Shown here: positions 61,181 through 64,000 of the stretch, one piece after another
How positions within the stretch are numbered: position 1 is the first letter of the stretch
How the letters are laid out: the number at the start of each line of letters is the position of its first letter
Origin: Epiperipatus broadwayi
Lineage: Eukaryota; Onychophora; Udeonychophora; Euonychophora; Peripatidae
Length of the DNA: 64,000 bases
Direction of reading: 5' to 3'
NCBI GenBank assembly: GCA_028023455.1
Contig: JAQFVV010006203.1
Location: 8,090,821 to 8,154,820 of the forward strand
The notes under the pieces: model-generated
Told to the model about the DNA's origin: nothing
The model's database searches: none
What the model saw: the letters and a program-made list of their open reading frames with translations, nothing else
Program-made: the position numbers and the translations under genes

Positions 61181-64000
61181 GCCCTTTTGTATGGGTCTCC
61201 ATAAATTGTTATATCAATTTATTAAAAAAATTTTAAATTTAAGATATATTACAGCTATATAATGTTGATTTTATTTATAATAATCTTTCAAAAGTTTAAT
61301 TAAAGTAAACTATGAATATTTGATATGTGAAGTTGTGCTAATATTTGAGAGAGACATTTCAATAAAAAAAATGATAATATTATATGGTTGGGAAAACTGG
61401 CCATGATCAATACTGCATTAATAAGTTTTGTAAATAAATGTTTAAAGCTAAAAGTTTAAAAAAAGACAAGTTAAAATTAAATGCATATATATTTATTATT
61501 GAAAAGATTAATATTTAGTAAGTGAATATAAATATTTACTGTTATTAATAGTATATAATAGAAGATTAATATTTGATTTTATAATATCGAATTATTATTT
61601 TAAAGTTGTTATAGTATATTATTTGTTTTTAAAAATATTTATTTTATAAAAATTGAATTGTTAGTTTATTTTTAGATAATTACAAGCGTTTATATCTGTG
61701 TTGTAAATCAGGTGACAAATAGACATATGTACACATATGCTTGTAAGTTTTTTTAGTAAAGTTGCAAAACTGTTTTAAAATTCTATTATAAAATTTATAA
61801 ATATTATATTGGCTATCACGAGATAAAAATAAAAATAATTAGTGTGAAATATTAAATCTGATTTTTAAAATACTGTTTAAAAAATATAATGAATAAAAAT
61901 AGACTTAGTTTGTTTAGAAAAATAGTCTTATAAAAGTTAAAAGTGAAATAAAGTAAAACATATATTTTTAAAAAAAAATGCTTAATGGATTTAAATAAAT
62001 GATAAAAATTAATTTAAGAATTAAATAATGTAATAAATAATAAATATTAAATAAGTCATTATTTATTTTTAATTTCGTATTGTTGGTAAGATATGTAAAT
62101 AGGCTAGCAAGGTGATTGTTTAATTTACCAATCAAGTGGGTAATTTATTCCGGTATAAAAACGGAGGTTCAATTGTTCAGGAGGTGATTGTAATTTCTTT
62201 TAAGTGAAGTGAGCTATTAAATATAGCTAAGTAAAAAATTATAGACGCTCTCGTAATAGTTTCTTAATTTATAAGAGAGTAGTTTTAAATAATTTTATAA
62301 AAGTTTACTGGTTAATATGCAGTGCTAATTTATTTATAGTTCCCTATTGATCGTCTCTATCAAGGCTCAATTTTACTATCAAATAATCATGAAAATATCG
62401 TATATCGATAAAATGTGTTGGAAACCTTATATTAAAAATATAGTGAACGCTGGATTAACTAGGAGAATTACTAGTTGGATAAAAATAATATATTGGACAT
62501 TATATGAATTTAAAAGTTGATTATAATTAATTTTTTTATAAACAAATATTTTAAAGAAAGATAAATACTTCTTTATGAAGAAAGTATTTTTAAATTATAT
62601 ATTTTAATATATCTTTTGGTAAAGATATGGAAGTTAATAATAATTGCAGAAATACTTGCCTTATTAAGTCTTTGTTATTTAAAAGACTAGAGGTCGATAG
62701 ATTTTTTAAAAACTGATAATTCGGAAATTTAATTGATAAATAAATACCTATAAAAAACGTTATAATATTTAAATTCTATATGCTGGTTATATAGAAAATT
62801 TTAAAAAATGTTTTGCTGAATATTTAAAGAAATGCGCACAGAAGTATACGAGGATATCCAAGTCAATTTTTATAAAAACTTAAATTAAACATTTAACTAT
62901 TGATTAATCCTAGGAAGACAATAACTTTTAAATAAATCCGGATCCTATAAACTGTTTTAATTATTATTTTGTTTCTTTATGGTGGAACTTATTTTATCTT
63001 ATTTTTTTTAAAAAAAAACGTTTTCCATTTATTTCATAAAAACTGTTTAAACACGTGATGTACCGGAAAAGGATGTGATGTTGGTAAAATGTTGTGCCTA
63101 GGAAAAAAGAACAATTGTGGGTGGAAAGAAGACACCGTTGGATTTTATGTAACATATTTTGTTTTCTTAACTAACATAGATATTTAATTATTTATTGATC
63201 TATTAAAGATAAGAGAGGTACATTTTAAAAGTAATTACACATTAATATAACACTTAATTTCATAAAGTTTATTTTTTTATATAATTTTACAACACGTAAT
63301 ATTTTAAGAATAATTGTTGAGTATAAATGTGATATTATTTTGTAAAACTATAATCCTGGAGGACATCGTTTGGCTGATTATAAATTGGAGTATCATTTAT
63401 GGTAATAATTATATAATATTAATAATTTAATGTATTTTGCTTTGTTTTCTTTAGATAAACCAAATATTATTTGATTGTTGAGTGAATGTATAAATATTTA
63501 AAGAATATACACGCATAATATTATCAATAATAGTTTTATTTTAATATGCATACTTTATTTTATAATATAAATTTATTACAACGTAATAAGAGTTATCCAG
63601 AAATAATTATATGATTCTTTCATGAATAAACTTTAATGTTTCTGTTACAATATTAGGAATTTGATTTATTATATTAGTATGAGTCATTTATATTTATTTT
63701 CAAGTTAGTAAGAAGTAAAAAAAAATATATCTATTTATTTTATTTTTTTTTATTAGACAAGTTAAATTAATTTTATATAGAAAATTATATTTTGGTTTGA
63801 AGGGTTTATCATATATAGATGATGAGGTATAAGAGAGTTTGGATAGTCATTTTTTTTTTTAAAAAAAAAATTGGTAAGCTGATACTGAAGTTAAATAAGA
63901 TTAGAATGATATTTGAAGATAGGATTTTATTAAGAGGGAATAGGAATAACAAGTAGAGAAGAATAATAGTTTAAATGGAAAAGAATCATAGAATTTTATT
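61178..64000 (+). repeat. Probable LTR start of an element running off the window
   Basis: TGTGCCCTTTTGTATGGG begins immediately after (TA)n, as other LTR-like units do. GGTATAAAAACGG at 62152-62164 is a good TATA box about 1 kb in. Composition turns purine-rich toward 64000 (GGGAATAGGAATAACAAG), as in gag-upstream regions. No primer-binding site or LTR end was identified and no coding sequence is recognisable before the edge. Confidence 0.35.

Overview
Eukaryotic, intron-rich, strongly AT-rich nuclear DNA. Long TATC, TA and TAA microsatellites, Ty3/gypsy, Penelope-like, non-LTR, Merlin and piggyBac-type elements, foldback repeats with tRNA-like cores, and very large introns around short phase-1 exons together suggest a lophotrochozoan, most likely a cephalopod mollusc. 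The taxon is inference; nothing here proves it. There is no prokaryotic gene content.

The one host gene I can defend lies on the minus strand and spans at least 35.6 kb. Exon 1 (43759-43816) encodes a signal peptide just downstream of a TATA box at 43861-43867. Exon 2 (33213-33392) encodes a complete six-cysteine chitin-binding type 2 (CBM14/peritrophin-A) domain. Exon 3 (8162-8437) encodes an acidic, proline-rich linker of nine seven-residue repeats. All three have consensus splice sites and join in phase 1, giving about 170 residues of a secreted chitin-binding protein. No stop codon was found, so the gene should continue to the left of the window.

The rest is mobile DNA and its debris. 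0-8 kb: LTR-like units, a nested inverted array of about 410-bp units, a tRNA-core foldback and a LINE tail. 8.6-10.9 kb: a broken non-LTR retrotransposon. 12-20.7 kb: a foldback, a GC-rich patch, LTR-like blocks and a tandemly repeated formin FH2 retro-pseudogene abutting an LTR end. 20.7-28.3 kb: a Ty3/gypsy element with both LTRs, primer-binding site, polypurine tract and a disabled gag-pol. 28.3-43.4 kb (introns 1 and 2): foldbacks, long tetranucleotide tracts, two head-to-head Penelope-like copies and LINE remnants. 45-64 kb: dispersed repeats, a Merlin (ISXO2-like) transposase pseudogene, TTAA-bounded piggyBac-type MITEs inside a tandem repeat, further Penelope C-terminal fragments, and a probable LTR start running off the right edge.

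A recurring theme is that element boundaries coincide with (TA)n tracts, and that several LTR-like units start TGTRCC with a small terminal palindrome directly after the TA run. The most notable points are the long TE-filled chitin-binding gene, the interleaved TTAA-delimited MITE, the tRNA-core foldback family, and the formin fragment next to a candidate LTR/primer-binding-site junction.
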